A stretch of DNA of 64,000 bases from Abelmoschus esculentus (GCA_035048815.1 JAUCBN010000020.1:20117001-20181000), one strand, 5' to 3'; counted from the stretch's first letter, positions 45,011 through 57,442 are shown. The notes: generated by a model not told the origin, from the sequence alone. Program-made: numbers and translations.

Positions 45011-48000
45011 ATGATGCAACCAGCAGCTGGAGGTGTGGCTCCGCCGCCGTCTATGGCAGCCGACCAGTCTCAAACACATCAGTACCAGCAACAGTCGCAG
45101 CCGTGGATGATGATGCCTCAACAACAACAACCTGCTGGTCAGCCGGTGCCTCCACCTTCCGGTTGGACTCCTCAGCCCGTTCCTCCGCCAACTCAGATGC
45201 AGCAGTACTCTTCCGGTTCTGCTGCTGCCGGCTCCGGTGAGATTCGATCTCTCTGGATCGGTGATCTTCAGCCGTGGATGGATGAGAATTACCTCATCAA
45301 CATCTTTGCTCAAACTGGAGAGGTAATTGATTTGTTCGTTATATTATGAAAATTTTAAAGTGCCAAGTAAATAGAAAAAAAAACTAAAAAACATGTTTAA
45401 TCAGGTGATGCATGCTATAGTCTAATATTAGTCATAGGAGTTAATTCTTTTAATTTTTAATGATTCAGAAATATTATTCTTTTATTATTGAATGGAATAT
45501 GGATTCCTTCTTTTGCTTTTAGGCAAAGCAAAAATTCTATTGTAAAGCTACAATTCAACAGAACTTAATCTTTTGCTTTTTAGGTGGTTTCGGCTAAGGT
45601 GATTAGGAACAAGCAAACGACTTTACCCGAAGGGTATGGATTTATTGAGTTTGTTTCTCGAGCGGCCGCTGAGAGGGTTTTGCAGTCGTATAATGGGGTG
45701 CCAATGCCAAATGCTGAGCAGAATTTTAGGTTGAATTGGGCATCACTTGGATCTGGGGAAAGGAGGCAAGATGAGGGTCCTGATTACACAATCTTTGTTG
45801 GGGATTTATCTGCAGATGTTTCGGATTATGTGTTACAGGAGACTTTTAAGGTTGTTTACTCTTCTGTTAAGGGTGCAAAAGTGGTTACTGATAGGACTAC
45901 AGGACGTTCAAAAGGTTATGGATTTGTGAGGTTTGGTGATGAAGCTGAACAGATCCGTGCCATGACTGAAATGAATGGGATGTATTGTTCAACGAGGCCA
46001 ATGAGGATCGGACCAGCATCTAACAAGAAGTCTGTCACTGGTCAGCAGTATCAGGAAGGTACTCCCGAGTGGTTTATCTAATCTTCAGTCTTCATTGATT
46101 CCCATATGGATCTTCTTGTCGTGTATAAGTTTTGTTTGCCACAATTATGCTAGACTAGAGTACTTTGACTTGCCAATTTGAATGCTGGTTTGTTAAATTT
46201 TTGTTGGGGCCTTTACTTTTCTATGGTGCACTTGTTCCAGTTACCTTAAAATTCCATTTCTTTCAGTTATGCTCTTGAAGACCAGTGGAATTTACAGGAA
46301 TTCGTTTCATTCCATTTTACCTTTGTAAAGTTGGGCACAACTAATTATATTAAAACATGTTAAAACTTATATAAAACTCATGTTGTCTTAAAGCAGGACA
46401 CCAAGAGGCTCTCATTTTGGGGAGCCTAGAAGTGATATCAGCTGAAATGATTCCACTTTAATGCATGGCCCCATTTTAGGTCAGTTACTTTGTTTATGTC
46501 GTAAGCTTCATTTTATCCTGGCAGTATTTGTCCTAAGCTCGCAAATTAATGTTCCAGTTCCTTATTAAGTTTCCAATTTCCAGTCAAGTTCATTTTGTTT
46601 CTGTTTCCCAACATGTTTCCTTTATCTCTTGTTTTACATTTTTATAAGTCTTGAGACTTTTTTTTGAAATGGATCAGTTACCTTTCAGTACTTGCATATG
46701 TTTACACAGTCCTTTTTGTTTCTTTTAAAAGTCAAGGTGTAATATGTTCAAATCTAGGTGAAGTGATCATCTGTAAAGTTGCCATGCATGTTGTCATGCA
46801 CCATTTTGCCAAGGAACCTTGGTGCAAGCTTTTTCTTTTTCTTTTCAATTTGTGTTGTTTATTAAAAAAAATTGTCCTCATTTGAATGTTCTGTTACACT
46901 AGAGGACAAATTGAGTCGGGAAAGAAACCCATAATCTGTAGTCAAAGCCCTTTATCAGTTGCTGGGTTTAATCTCAATGGAAGTGAATCAGTCATCCTTC
47001 TATTTTACCCAAGCCTAAATCATGGCTCAGATGCTCATGAATCTACAATACCAATTGCCTCTTGAAGACATTTTATTTTCCACTTGTCATTTAAGGTTGT
47101 ACATTATGCTTATGAATCGTTGGTTCTTAATATGTGCTTCTTCGTGCAGTTATTTGGCTACTAATACTCTAGTTGTATGTGAATGGCATGCAGAGACTGT
47201 TAAAGCATTATTGGAATTAGCTTAGAATATAGGTTCTATCTATTTGAAAGTTATTATTGAAGTTAACTTTCAAAAGTACCAGAACCCCCCCCCCCCCCCC
47301 CTCTCACCCCTAAAAAAGTTTGGTGAAAGAAAATAAAGAGAGAAATACTTCATCTCAATTAAGGTGAAAAGATGAGTCTCTGATTTCATTTCCTCCCCCC
47401 TCATCCTAAGGGTATAGGAGAAACTTTAATTTTTCCTTGTGTTCAATGTAATTAACATTTTCTTTCTCAGCTATTATTGTATTCTTCTAATTTGTACTTT
47501 TGTTTTCGCCTGGTGATGGTAACTGGTAAGTCTTGATGTAATCCAAAGGATCTGGTGGGTTGGATTTTTACTCTTTTCCGTGCCATGGAGGAATTAGTTT
47601 ATACTGCTTACTGAATTAGTTTGTATCCATTACTATATTAGTACATCATTTGAATGCCTTGTTATTAATATTCTAAAAATGTCTATTTTGAGTTTACAGA
47701 AGCAATGATACTAAAACCTCATTATATGATATCTGTAATCAGGGTTGGAGTTTTCATAGTTAACATGAAATAAGTACATTAGATGATTCTTTTTCTCTGT
47801 TTCCCCTTGAGTCAGTTTTTTTATGATAGCAATATGAAAACATAAGATTCAGGCATGGCACATGCATGCCTTTGCACCTTATTTCCTGATCTATTATTAT
47901 CATCCCATGCTATGGTAGTTTAAACGTGTGTGTGATCTGCAGCTACTTACCAGAATGCTCAAGGAAATCCTGGCGAGAATGATCCAAATAATACCACCGT

Positions 48001-48795
48001 GGGTAGCATTTGTTTAAATTTAATCTACACTGGTTGATGTTATGGTCAACTGAAACCTTACATCCTTAAATGCAGATATTTGTTGGTGGTTTGGATCCCA
48101 GTGTTTCAGAAGACCAATTAAAACAAATATTTAGCCAACTTGGTGAGATAGTTCATGTAAAAATCCCTGCTAACAAGAATTGTGGTTTTGTTCAATATGC
48201 TAACAGGTAAATGTTAGATACTTTTATGGATTTTGGCATGTGAAATATTAACGCATGATATTAAGATATTCGGAAATATGTTCTTCAGGGCTAGTGCAGA
48301 GCAAGCTTTGCAAGTTCTGAACGGTACCATTTTTGGAGGAAGAAATGTTCGACTTTCATGGGGACGAAGTCCTTCAACCAAACAGGTTTTGTATTTGAAC
48401 TGTGATTCTTTCGTAATTGAAACCATACCACTTATATTGCTGCAAACTAAGACGGGAACCTATCGAGTTTCAGGCTCAACCAGATCAAGCTCAGTGGAAT
48501 AGCGGATATTATGGATATCCACAAGGATATGAAGCATATGGATATGCTCCTCCTCCCCAGGATCCTAACATGTACTATGGTGGCTATCCCGGATATGGGA
48601 ATTACCAGCAGCCAGGGGCTTATCAACAACCACAGCAGGTAAAAGTGACTTCTACTTCCCCTATTGAAATCTTGATTTGTGAAACTGCAGACTACATCTG
48701 TCATTCATTCATTCAATAAGTGGTTTATTACCATTTCTCTGAAACCATAAACAATGTGCCTAATTTATTTTGTTTTCTTTCTACTTTTGTAGTGA
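45011..48795 (+). CDS. RBP45: RBP45-type RNA-binding protein with three RRM domains
   Basis: Nuclear poly(A)/U-rich RNA-binding protein of the RBP45/RBP47 family (TIA-1/Nam8-like). Exons are 45011-45322, 45584-46058, 47943-47998, 48076-48206, 48289-48385, 48474-48638 and 48793-48795, giving 412 residues. A Gln/Pro-rich N-terminus (about 1-75) precedes RRM1 (SLWIGDLQPWMDENYL; GYGFIEFVS), RRM2 (YTIFVGDLSADV; SKGYGFVRF) and RRM3 (TTIFVGGLDPSVSE; CGFVQYANR), then a Gly/Tyr/Gln-rich tail ending YQQPQQ. RNP2 and RNP1 motifs are intact in all three RRMs. The stop codon TGA stands alone after the last intron. Retention of that intron would add 26 residues (VKVTSTSPIEILICETADYI and on). Intron 2 is long (about 1.9 kb) and contains a 17-base C run. 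Which RBP45 paralogue this is was not resolved. Confidence 0.93.
47285..47301 (+). repeat. Homopolymer run of 17 C in an RBP45 intron
   Basis: Seventeen consecutive C residues followed by CTCTCACCCC, in a region otherwise rich in A and T. It may be a sequencing or assembly weak spot, or a real C-rich tract. Confidence 0.85.
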
Positions 48796-49162
48796 GTTGC
48801 AGTTGCTTTGAGCATCGTTTGGGACTGGTTTCTGCTCGTTCCGGGAAACTTTTATTCGGTGTTGGCTTGATCTGTTGTAGAATCTGTGGTGGGTGTTTTT
48901 TGGAGAGTCTTGTTCCTTGTTTACCTTTCTTTGTTATGGTTGTCTTGGCTCCCCCTTTGGGTTCTTTCATATCTCTTAAACCTCTCTTTTCAGTTCATCT
49001 GTGATACACTATTAATGGAGTTTATATCTATATAGATACTAGTTGTATGGATTGGTACTTTTTAATGTTTATTTATATCGTGTTTTAATTATTTTCGTTT
49101 ATTATTTTTTTAATATTGCAATATTATACGTTATTCAAATTTGTTGTTTAACACCCATAGGT
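48796..49162. other. 3' region of the RBP45-type gene
   Basis: T-rich DNA that should be mostly RBP45 3' UTR. No gene seen. Confidence 0.5.
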
Positions 49163-49616
49163 TCGAAAATGTCTACCGTCTTCGTAGTTATATTCACAGA
49201 AGTGTGGTATTCTTCAATGCCATAGAAGGTACTGGCAATGCCTGCCGATCTGTACTGTGCTGGGTGTGAAAGTCTCTTTAGGTTTATCTGCCATTGTTCT
49301 GGAATTTTGAAAGTTTCGTCGCCCGGGGCCGATGAACACATTTCCGGTTCATTGGCCATGCGGAGAAGTTAGTTGATAGGAAGTTGCAGAGTTGGAAGTG
49401 AAGCTAAGTAACGAGGAAACCTATCAGTTGCATGTAAGTTCAAAATATCCCATTTAGTAGAATTAGCCATAGAAGTTGCTCCAAATCCATGAGCTTGAAA
49501 TATCCAGGACTCCCGGAGAATGGTTTCACTCAAGCTGGTTTTGTTCAGAATGGCAAGTGTACTTCAACCGCAAATGGAAGAGGGGATGTTCCCTGTCATT
49601 TTATTTCCCGGCCTTA
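49163..49616 (-). pseudogene. Fragment of a receptor-like protein (LRR-RLP) gene
   Basis: Read on the minus strand, the fragment matches the middle and island domain of the RLP genes at 54.7-61.9 kb in the same order. The plus strand has AAAATGTCTACCGTCTTCG (cf. 55236 and 59697), TTGGAAGTGAAGCTAA, then TAGAATTAGCCA, then a stretch like the LRR near 60231-60345. One minus frame still reads EEYHTSVNITTKTVDIF. The spacing is shorter than in the intact gene and the frame is broken several times, so it is a degraded remnant with internal deletions. Confidence 0.8.
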
Positions 49617-51103
49617 AATGAACTGAGTCGAACTTATGCCGAGCTTGATTCAGTTTGTTAAATATTCAAGTCATGTTTATGTTTGAGTCAAGTGTTATTG
49701 AGTTTTGATTGAGTTGAATTTAAATAGCTCGTGATTTATTTCGTTATATTTATTAATTTATTATTATTATTATTATTAAATTATATAATTTTATTATAGA
49801 TATAATTATATAAAAAATATTCTTTATGTATCTCATTAGAAAAATAATCTTAATTTTAAAAAAAGGATATACATAAAAATAAACAAAAAAAAATCTACCT
49901 ACAATATAATACTAAGAAAATATATATATTAAAAGAGGTTGCCTATTTTTTCTTTTTAACTAAGAAGGAAAATTTTACATTTCAAAAGTAACCGTTAAAT
50001 TTCAAATATATATATATATATATAATATTTACTTTACATAATTTTTAATTTAAAAGTTCGGATCTTAGACTTTAAGGATTTAATTTATAAAATGAATATT
50101 TTAAAGTTTATGATTAAAATTTAAAATTAAATTTATAATTTATGTATTAAAATTTTAAAGTTCAGAATTTAAATTTAATTTTAATAAATTTTAATAATTT
50201 TTTATATAATTTATGTATTAAAACATAATTATTTTTTAGTATAAATGAATATTTTATAAAAAAAAAAGGATCGACATTATTATGTAAAAAATAGTAAGTA
50301 ACCAGATACAACCCTGTCTTAAAAAGCTTATTTTTAAAACCTCAGAAGTCAGAACTCATCTCGCACAACGTAATATTGATTTCTCAAAAGCGGCTATTTT
50401 TATTTGGCTCAAAACTAAACCAGCAAATAGCAGATTTTCTCTCTATACCATCTGATTCTGCACATCCTCTTTCAGCTTCTTTGGCTTTCTCCAATTTGAA
50501 TCTCTATTGTTATTCTCATCAACAGGTTATTCCTCTGTCAGGTAAATTATCGTTACATTTTACTTAAAGCTGGGACCTTTGTTTTTTTTTTTAAAAAAAA
50601 AATTGTTGGGTTTGAATATTTTCCAGTTTAATATTGTTGAAGATATAGATTTTGACAAAAATGGACAATTTGGTCATTGAGTTGTTGTTTCATGGCCAAA
50701 AGGATGAAAAAAGCTTCAAACTTGGGATTTTTTCTGAATTCTCTTTCAAGGGGTATGAATTTATTTAAATTTTATTTTGTTTAAGAATGGATTTTATTTG
50801 ATTTCTGATTAAATGGAAAAAAGATTGGGTCATTGAAGCTTTGTTGATTTGTTGGATTTCAGTTTTGAAATGCCGATTTTTTTTCCTTTTGTTTTCTTAG
50901 CTGATGACATTATAGAAGAAAATCAATTTTTCATGGTCTAATGTTGGTTTTCTTCTTTGTAGCTTCTGCTGGTGATGCTTTGAGGTTTATGGAGGAAATT
51001 TTGAGAAATTTGACGCAATTCAACTATAGAGTTTAACTGAATCCAGCTTTGATTCTCTCTTTTGAAGAATTTGGATAAAATTGTTTCTTTTAGTGTGTTA
51101 AAA
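49617..51103. other. Spacer and leader of the Hsp70-16 gene
   Basis: A+T-rich DNA with an ATT microsatellite near 49759-49778 and a TA run near 50008. From about 50370 the DNA becomes less A+T-rich, and a possible leader exon ends at a GT around 50540 (CTCTGTCAG then GTAAATTATC). The 5' UTR of the chaperone gene may therefore be spliced; this is a guess. Confidence 0.45.
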
Positions 51104-53887
51104 ATGAGTGTTGTAGGTTTTGATATTGGAAATGAGAAGTGTGTAATTGCTGCTGTAAAGCAGAGAGGTGTGGATGTGTTGCTGAATGATGAATCGAAAC
51201 GTGAAACCCCTGCACTGATATGCTTTGGAGAGAAGCAAAGATTCCTTGGCTCTTCCGCAGCAGCTTCTGCTATGATGCACCCGAAAACTACGGTATCCCA
51301 AGTGAAAAGGTTGATTGGTAGGAAGTTTCAGGAACCTGATGTTCAAAATGAGCTAAGAATGTTACCATTTGAAACATCAGAGGGTCAAGATGGTGGCATT
51401 TTGATTCATTTGAAGTATTTAGGTGAGACACATCGATTTTCACCGGTGCAGATAATGGCGATGCTGTTTGCACATTTGAAATATATGACAGAGGCAAATC
51501 TGGGACTTCCTGTTTTGGATTGTGTTATCGGGATTCCTTCATATTTTACCAACTTGCAAAGGCATGCATACTTGGATGCTGCTACAATTGCTGGGTTGAA
51601 GCCTCTGAGGTTGATGCATGACTGTACTGCAACTGCACTTGGTTATGGGATTTACAAAACAGATTTCTCCATTGTTGGCCCGACATATGTTGCCTTCGTG
51701 GATATTGGCCATTGTGATACTCAGGTATCAATTGTGTCGTTTGAGGCTGGGCAAATGAGGATACTGTCCCATGCTTTTGATAGCAGCCTCGGTGGAAGGG
51801 ATTTTGATGAGATACTGTTTGGATATTTTGCGGCTTGTTTCAAAGAGCAGTATAATATAGATGTGTATTCTAACATCCGGGCTTCTATCAGGTTAAGGGC
51901 AGCATGTGAGAAATTGAAGAAGGTTTTGAGTGCAAATGCGGAGGCGCCTCTAAATATTGAGTGTTTGATGGATGAAAAGGATGTCAAGGGTTTCATTAAG
52001 AGGGAGGAATTCGAGAAGTTGTCTTCCGGTTTGTTGGAGAGGATTAACATTCCATGTGCTAATGCTATAGCTGATGCAGGATTAACTGTGGGGAAAATCC
52101 ATTCTGTTGAGCTTGTGGGGTCGGGGTCCAGGATACCAGCTATAACAAGGCAGTTAGCTTCTTTATTTAGGAGAGAACCTGGTCGGACGATAAATGCAAG
52201 TGAGTGTGTGGCACGAGGATGTGCTCTCCAATGTGCAATGCTCAGTCCCATTTTTCGGGTTAGAGAATACGAGGTTCAAGATTGTATTCCATTCTCCATA
52301 GGATTCTCTTTGGATGAAACCCCAATTTTGCAAGGCACAGATAATGTGATGTTCCCGAGAGGCCAGCCAATTCCTAGTGCTAAAGTTTTGCAATTACAGA
52401 GAAGTAGTACGTTCCATTTGGAAGCCTTCTATGCCAATCCAAACGAACTGCCTTTCAGCGTACCTTTGAAAATAAGTTCCTTCACAGTACGTCTAACCTT
52501 AAATGAATATTTATTATTTCAATGGAATTGACAAGCTTACGGATTGATTTGGTTTTACAGATTGGCCCTTTCGAAGGCTCCAATAGTGAAAGGGAAAGGG
52601 TTAAAGTCAAAGTTCAATTAAACCTTCACGGAATTGTCACTGTTGTGTCAGCTATGGTAAGTAGGATTCCACATTCTCTTCGACTGTCCTGTTGATATAT
52701 GGTTTCTGAGAGATTTTGCATTTAGCTGATCAAGGAGCACGTAGATGACTCCGGTATGGGCACAAAGGATTCCCGACAGGTAACGAATGACAGTGAAGAT
52801 GGTACCTCGAATGCTTCAGTAAGTTTTATCATCATTAGATAATGTTCTTCATGTGTTATCTAACTTCTAAGTCTATTTGGTGCAGGCTGATGGTAAGACC
52901 AACGATAAAACAGCCAAGAGGCTTGAGATACCAGTTTGCGAGAACATAAATGGTACAATGACAAAGGTTGAGTTGATGGAAGCTCAAGATAAAGAACTTA
53001 AGTTGGCGCAACAGGACCGGACTATGGAACAGACGAAAGAGAAAAAGAATGCCTTGGAGGCTTATGTCTATGAAACGCGGAATAAGGTAAACGACTCAAT
53101 CTAAATAATAGCTGTTATGTATATCTATCTATTTTTCTCTTGATCCACTGATATACGTTTAACAATATTTATGTGAAGCTTTTCAACACGTATCGGGGTT
53201 TCGCATCTGATAAGGAAAGAGAGGGTATTTCCAGGAGCCTACAGGAGACGGAGGAGTGGCTTTACGATGAGGGGGAGGATGAAACCGAAGGCGCTTACAC
53301 TTCCAAATTAGAATCTCTTAAGAAGGTTATTGTAGTTTATTTAATCGTAAAGGTTCACTCCGTTGTGGCTAACTTCATCTTGCCCACTCTGCCATTTTCT
53401 TTGTTATAGTTAGTGGATCCGGTGGAGATTCGATATAAAGATGAAGAAGCAAGAACACAGGCTTCAAGAGATCTACTGAAGTGCATTGCGGATTTACGAA
53501 TGTCATCAAAATCTTTGCCAAAAGAGGATGGAGAAGCGGTAAGATAATTAGTGATTTACACATTATAAATGCAAAACTTAAGTTCAAACTGATTGCGGTG
53601 AGTTTCGGTTTTTCAGATAATGAATGAGTGTTACAAAGCCGAGCAGTGGCTGACCGAGAAAACTCAGCAACAAGACTCTTTACCTAAGTACACTGACCCA
53701 CTCTTATGGTCAAGTGAGATTATAAGCATGACAGAAGATCTAAATATGTAAACACCCTTGCTCTGTTTCAGATTCGAGTCTGGCTTGTGGGAACAATTAT
53801 AATAATCTTTTTTTAATGGATTTCAGGAAATGTAAGCAAGTAGCAACGCGGAAGGCTTCTAATCGGGATCTAGACAACCAGGACTAG
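51104..53887 (+). CDS. HSP70-16: Hsp70-16-type (Hsp110/SSE-like) chaperone
   Basis: Large Hsp70 superfamily member; Hsp110-type proteins act as nucleotide-exchange factors and holdases for cytosolic Hsp70. Exons are 51104-52486, 52561-52656, 52726-52818, 52886-53086, 53179-53325, 53410-53538, 53617-53747 and 53827-53887, giving 746 residues (Arabidopsis Hsp70-16 is about 763). The ATPase domain starts MSVVGFDIGNEKCVIAAVKQ. It carries KRLIGRKF, GIPSYFTNLQRHAYLDAA, VDIGHCDTQVSIVSF, SSLGGRDFDEILF and VELVGSGSRIPAI. In place of canonical Hsp70 phosphate-loop residues it has the Hsp110-like forms seen in this subgroup. The C-terminal half is charged and helical (ELKLAQQDRTMEQTKEKKNA; ETEEWLYDEGED), and no EEVD ends the protein. 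The start is the ATG at 51104; the frame stays open upstream without an ATG. Confidence 0.93.
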
Positions 53888-54649
53888 GATCATCAAGACT
53901 ATGATTAAATGCGTAAGAAACATCGACAAGTTTACAGTTCCTACTTCACACACATGCTAGAACAATGATCATAATTTAGTTTTGACATTGCAAGACAAGA
54001 GTTTATTGTATTTTAATGGAGTTTGCCAATACAAATTTTTGCCTTCTTTTGTTAGATATATACACAGGAGGAATTCTATGCAAGTATCAGAGGATTAGTT
54101 ATTCTCAAAGACAAGTTTACAGTTCACACTTCACACATGTTCTAAAACATTGATCATAATTTAATTTTGACATTGTAAGACAAGAGCTTATTGTGTTTTA
54201 ATGGAATTTTCCAATACATTTTTTAGATATCTATACAGGAGGAATGACATGTAAATATCACATTTCAATAAATAATAGGTGAAACTCGACATTGGAATTC
54301 AGACAAGAAGTTGATAGTTCCAAGTAATATTTGCTAAACAGTTTAATATTATACAACACTTCAAACATTTTCAACCAACAAATACATATTTAAAAAACAA
54401 AGGCATTCATATCATATCTCCAAACTATAGACCAAGTAAATATAGCTGCATGCTAAATTAACAACACCTCCCTGGTTTATTCAGATCACTTCCGAGGAAA
54501 CCCAACAAGCATAATCTTCAGATCGAATTCCAGCGACACTATCAGAAATAATGGAAACAAAATATGTATTATAACAAATATTAGATCAGCAAGATGAAAC
54601 TTTTGAAATACTTGTTAGAAACTCACCTACCAAGATGTTGGACCCATAC
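53888..54649. other. Spacer with a ~160-bp tandem duplication
   Basis: Contains the duplication at 53925-54262. From about 54286 to 54480 the DNA resembles 58845-59050, meaning that the 3' flank of the first RLP gene was duplicated along with the coding region. No gene. Confidence 0.7.
53925..54262. repeat. Diverged tandem duplication downstream of Hsp70-16
   Basis: Copy 1 (53925 to about 54088) and copy 2 (54110 to about 54262) share GACAAGTTTACAGTTC, TGATCATAATTTA, TTTTGACATTG, AAGACAAGAG, CCAATACA and CAGGAGGAAT in order, with small differences. Non-coding. Confidence 0.85.
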
Positions 54650-57442
54650 CTAGTTTCTTTTTCGTTTGATTCTTCCTATCCACTTTGTGAATTTGTATTG
54701 TAAATCCCTCTCGACCATTCGAACAAACCACCATGGTCTTCCTGTTACGAAGACAATGTAACCCAAGCTCAATCCTATTACCACTCCGCTTCCATACCCC
54801 ATCATTACAAGTTTCCAGAAAAAGGGTATTTTAGAATCCTCATGTTCCACCACCAATGGTGCAGGTGGCTTGCCCTCCCTAGAGTTGATGCATTGCTTGG
54901 ACAAAGGTAAGCCACACAATCCCAAGTTACCACTATATGAATCATTATCAAAGGTATCAAATTGATTCCCATGTGGAATAGGTCCAACAAGATTGTTTCC
55001 TGAAAGATTCAACACTTCAAGAAACGTCAGCTTCGACATTTGAGAAGGAATCCTACCATTGAGCTGGTTTGATGAAAGATCTAATGATTCAAGTGCCATC
55101 AAATTTTCAAATGATGCTGGGATAGGACCAGTGAAGTTGTTGTGAGAGAAGTTGAGCATTTGCAGGGAAATAAGTTGTCCGACTTCCTCAGGAATTTGTC
55201 CAGAGAATTGGTTGTTTGACAAGTCCATAGATACAAAAATGTCTACGGTCTTCGTCAACTCAAGCTCCAATCTTTTCGTTGTGACATTCACAGAAGTATG
55301 GTAATCTTCAGTGCTATAATAAATATCACCAGAGCGGAACAGGCGTGGATCTGTTCGTCGTTGTTTGGGGTTCTCTCTCATTGCACTCAAATCTTGGAAG
55401 AGTTTAGTGTGCAAGGGGCCACTAAATGCATTTTTGGAGAGATCAATCATTCGCAATGCCGAGACGTTAGATGAAGCTATGGAATGAGGTAGTGATCCAT
55501 GAAACCGATTAGATCTCAAGATAAGAACTTGCAGACTTGGAAGTGAAGCTAACCAATGGGGAAACCTACCACTTAACTTGTTGTTCCCTAAATTTAAAAT
55601 CTCCAATGAAGTAGAATTAGCCGAAAATGGTGGTACTAATCCTTCAAAGTGATTGTCATTCAGGAAAAGCTTGGTTAACATACTATTCATAAAAGAATTA
55701 GGAATGTTGCCAGAGAGGTTGTTGATCTGCAAATCCACGATCTCGAGATGCTGGCTGAAATTTCCAAGACATTCAGGAATAGTTCCACTCAAGTTGTTTC
55801 TGGACAAGTCCAGTACTGTAAGTGAAGTCCAATTGCAAATGGAAGAAGGGACATTTCCTGTCAATTTATTACCTGAAATTAAGAACTCTTGCAACAATGG
55901 TGGCATTGGAGTTTGAAGATTCAAGCAAGTCGAGAGAATTGGCCCTTCAAGCAAGTTGGAACGAAGGTCGAGAATGAACAAACTTTGTCCTGGAAATTGC
56001 TCGAAACTAGTCAGAGAGTTATTAGAAAGGTACAACTCTTGCAATGCTTTCCACCCTTCAGCTTCCCGTTTTGATATTCCACCAGAAATCATGTTATTGG
56101 AAAGATCTAAATACTCCAACATTGATGTTCGGAAGAAACTCGGGAACTGCCTTACGCTGCAAGAAGAGAATAACACAGTTGCAAGCTGAGGGAAGGAATA
56201 GTTCACATCATTGCTGCTTGTGCTTAACGATAGTAAACTATTATTCGAAAGATCTAGAAATCTAAGACTTGTGAGTTTCGAAAGCATATCCGACTTGATG
56301 ACACCACTCAAGTTGTTTGATGACAAATAAAGTGAAGTAAGGCTCACAAGATCAAAAATAGAACTGGGAATTGGACCACTCAAGTTGCATGAAGAACATG
56401 CCAAAGAAGTTAATTTGGTAAGGTTTCCAAAAACATTTGGAATATATCCTTCAAAAAAGTTTCCAGATAAATCTATGAAAAGGATTCGAGTGAGATTTCC
56501 AAATGATGGTGGAATTGACCCTCTAAACCCACCACAATAGGCAAGGTCCAACAACTCAAGGCCACTACCCCAGTTTGTCTTAGGGAGATAACCTCTGAGA
56601 TTTTCATTCACGGCTAAATTTATGAGTTTGAGATTCGGAAGCCGAAAAACTTGGGAAGGAAAATCCCCATGTAATTGACACATACTGAGGCTCAAATGTT
56701 TTAGTGCTGAAGTTAAGTTTAGAAAGGAAGTGGCTGCAACATTAGACATAACTACACCGTCAAGCACTAGGTGTCTTAATTTGGTTAAGTTTGATGCAAG
56801 CATGTCAAAAGCTTGGCCATCAATTTCAAATGATTTGAAGTCACCGTATGAAGAGGAAAGATCAAGTGAAACCAAACTTGATAAGAGACTGATTTGAGTC
56901 GGTATTTTGCCAGAGAAGCCATTATCAGAGAGATTAAGACGGGTTAAACTCACCAACTGACTAAACAGTTCTGATGACATGGTGCCATTGAAATCGTTGG
57001 AGGCAAGGTTGAGTCGTCGAAGTCCATGAAAGTGAAACAAGCTGCTGGTGTTCTCAAGAGGAGATCCATTGAGGTAGTTTGAGCTCAAGTCAAGCCATTG
57101 AAGGCTGCGAAGGCGAAAGAGGCTGTTGTTTCTACTTTCAAATAGAGAACCGGTAAGGCAACTGTGACTAAGATTGATTCCAATTACATGGCCAGTCAGT
57201 TCGTCGCATTTGATTCCCTCCCATGAACAACAGTCAATGCTTTTGTTCCATGTCTCTGTCTTGGGGTACTCATAATAGGAATCATCCAGACAGAATTCAG
57301 TTATAAAAATGGAGTTTTTAAATTGGAGCAGATCAGCTCTCTGGTGTGGGAGACATAAATGAGATGAAGGAGATGGGAGAGAGGAAGAGTGAGTCCATGA
57401 AAGATGCAACATTAACACCAATAGCAGGCAAAGGTTTGTCAT
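54650..57442 (-). CDS. LRR receptor-like protein (RLP, Cf/HcrVf type), intact
   Basis: Intronless, 930 residues. Plant RLPs of this type are plasma-membrane receptors without a kinase that pair with SOBIR1/BAK1-type kinases; many recognise microbial or apoplastic signals. Order: signal peptide (about 1-20); cysteine-containing LRR N-cap (CLPHQRADLLQFKNS and later DCCSWEGIKCDELTG); about 25-28 leucine-rich repeats of form LxxLxLxxNxLSGxIP; an island region near RLELELTKTVDIFVSMDLSN; final LRRs; C-cap (GLCGLPLSKQC); acidic stalk; transmembrane segment (MGYGSGVVIGLSLGYIVFV); and a short basic cytoplasmic tail (KWIGRIKRKRN). A GxxxG-like pattern in the membrane segment fits SOBIR1 pairing. It is the only undamaged copy among the RLP sequences in the window. 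Ligand unknown. Confidence 0.95.
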   Translation of the reverse strand: MTNLCLLLVLMLHLSWTHSSSLPSPSSHLCLPHQRADLLQFKNSIFITEFCLDDSYYEYPKTETWNKSIDCCSWEGIKCDELTGHVIGINLSHSCLTGSLFESRNNSLFRLRSLQWLDLSSNYLNGSPLENTSSLFHFHGLRRLNLASNDFNGTMSSELFSQLVSLTRLNLSDNGFSGKIPTQISLLSSLVSLDLSSSYGDFKSFEIDGQAFDMLASNLTKLRHLVLDGVVMSNVAATSFLNLTSALKHLSLSMCQLHGDFPSQVFRLPNLKLINLAVNENLRGYLPKTNWGSGLELLDLAYCGGFRGSIPPSFGNLTRILFIDLSGNFFEGYIPNVFGNLTKLTSLACSSCNLSGPIPSSIFDLVSLTSLYLSSNNLSGVIKSDMLSKLTSLRFLDLSNNSLLSLSTSSNDVNYSFPQLATVLFSSCSVRQFPSFFRTSMLEYLDLSNNMISGGISKREAEGWKALQELYLSNNSLTSFEQFPGQSLFILDLRSNLLEGPILSTCLNLQTPMPPLLQEFLISGNKLTGNVPSSICNWTSLTVLDLSRNNLSGTIPECLGNFSQHLEIVDLQINNLSGNIPNSFMNSMLTKLFLNDNHFEGLVPPFSANSTSLEILNLGNNKLSGRFPHWLASLPSLQVLILRSNRFHGSLPHSIASSNVSALRMIDLSKNAFSGPLHTKLFQDLSAMRENPKQRRTDPRLFRSGDIYYSTEDYHTSVNVTTKRLELELTKTVDIFVSMDLSNNQFSGQIPEEVGQLISLQMLNFSHNNFTGPIPASFENLMALESLDLSSNQLNGRIPSQMSKLTFLEVLNLSGNNLVGPIPHGNQFDTFDNDSYSGNLGLCGLPLSKQCINSREGKPPAPLVVEHEDSKIPFFWKLVMMGYGSGVVIGLSLGYIVFVTGRPWWFVRMVERDLQYKFTKWIGRIKRKRN

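Noticed and set aside
55653..56265. Plus-strand frames inside the RLP gene
   Set aside because: Shadows of the minus-strand LRR coding sequence.
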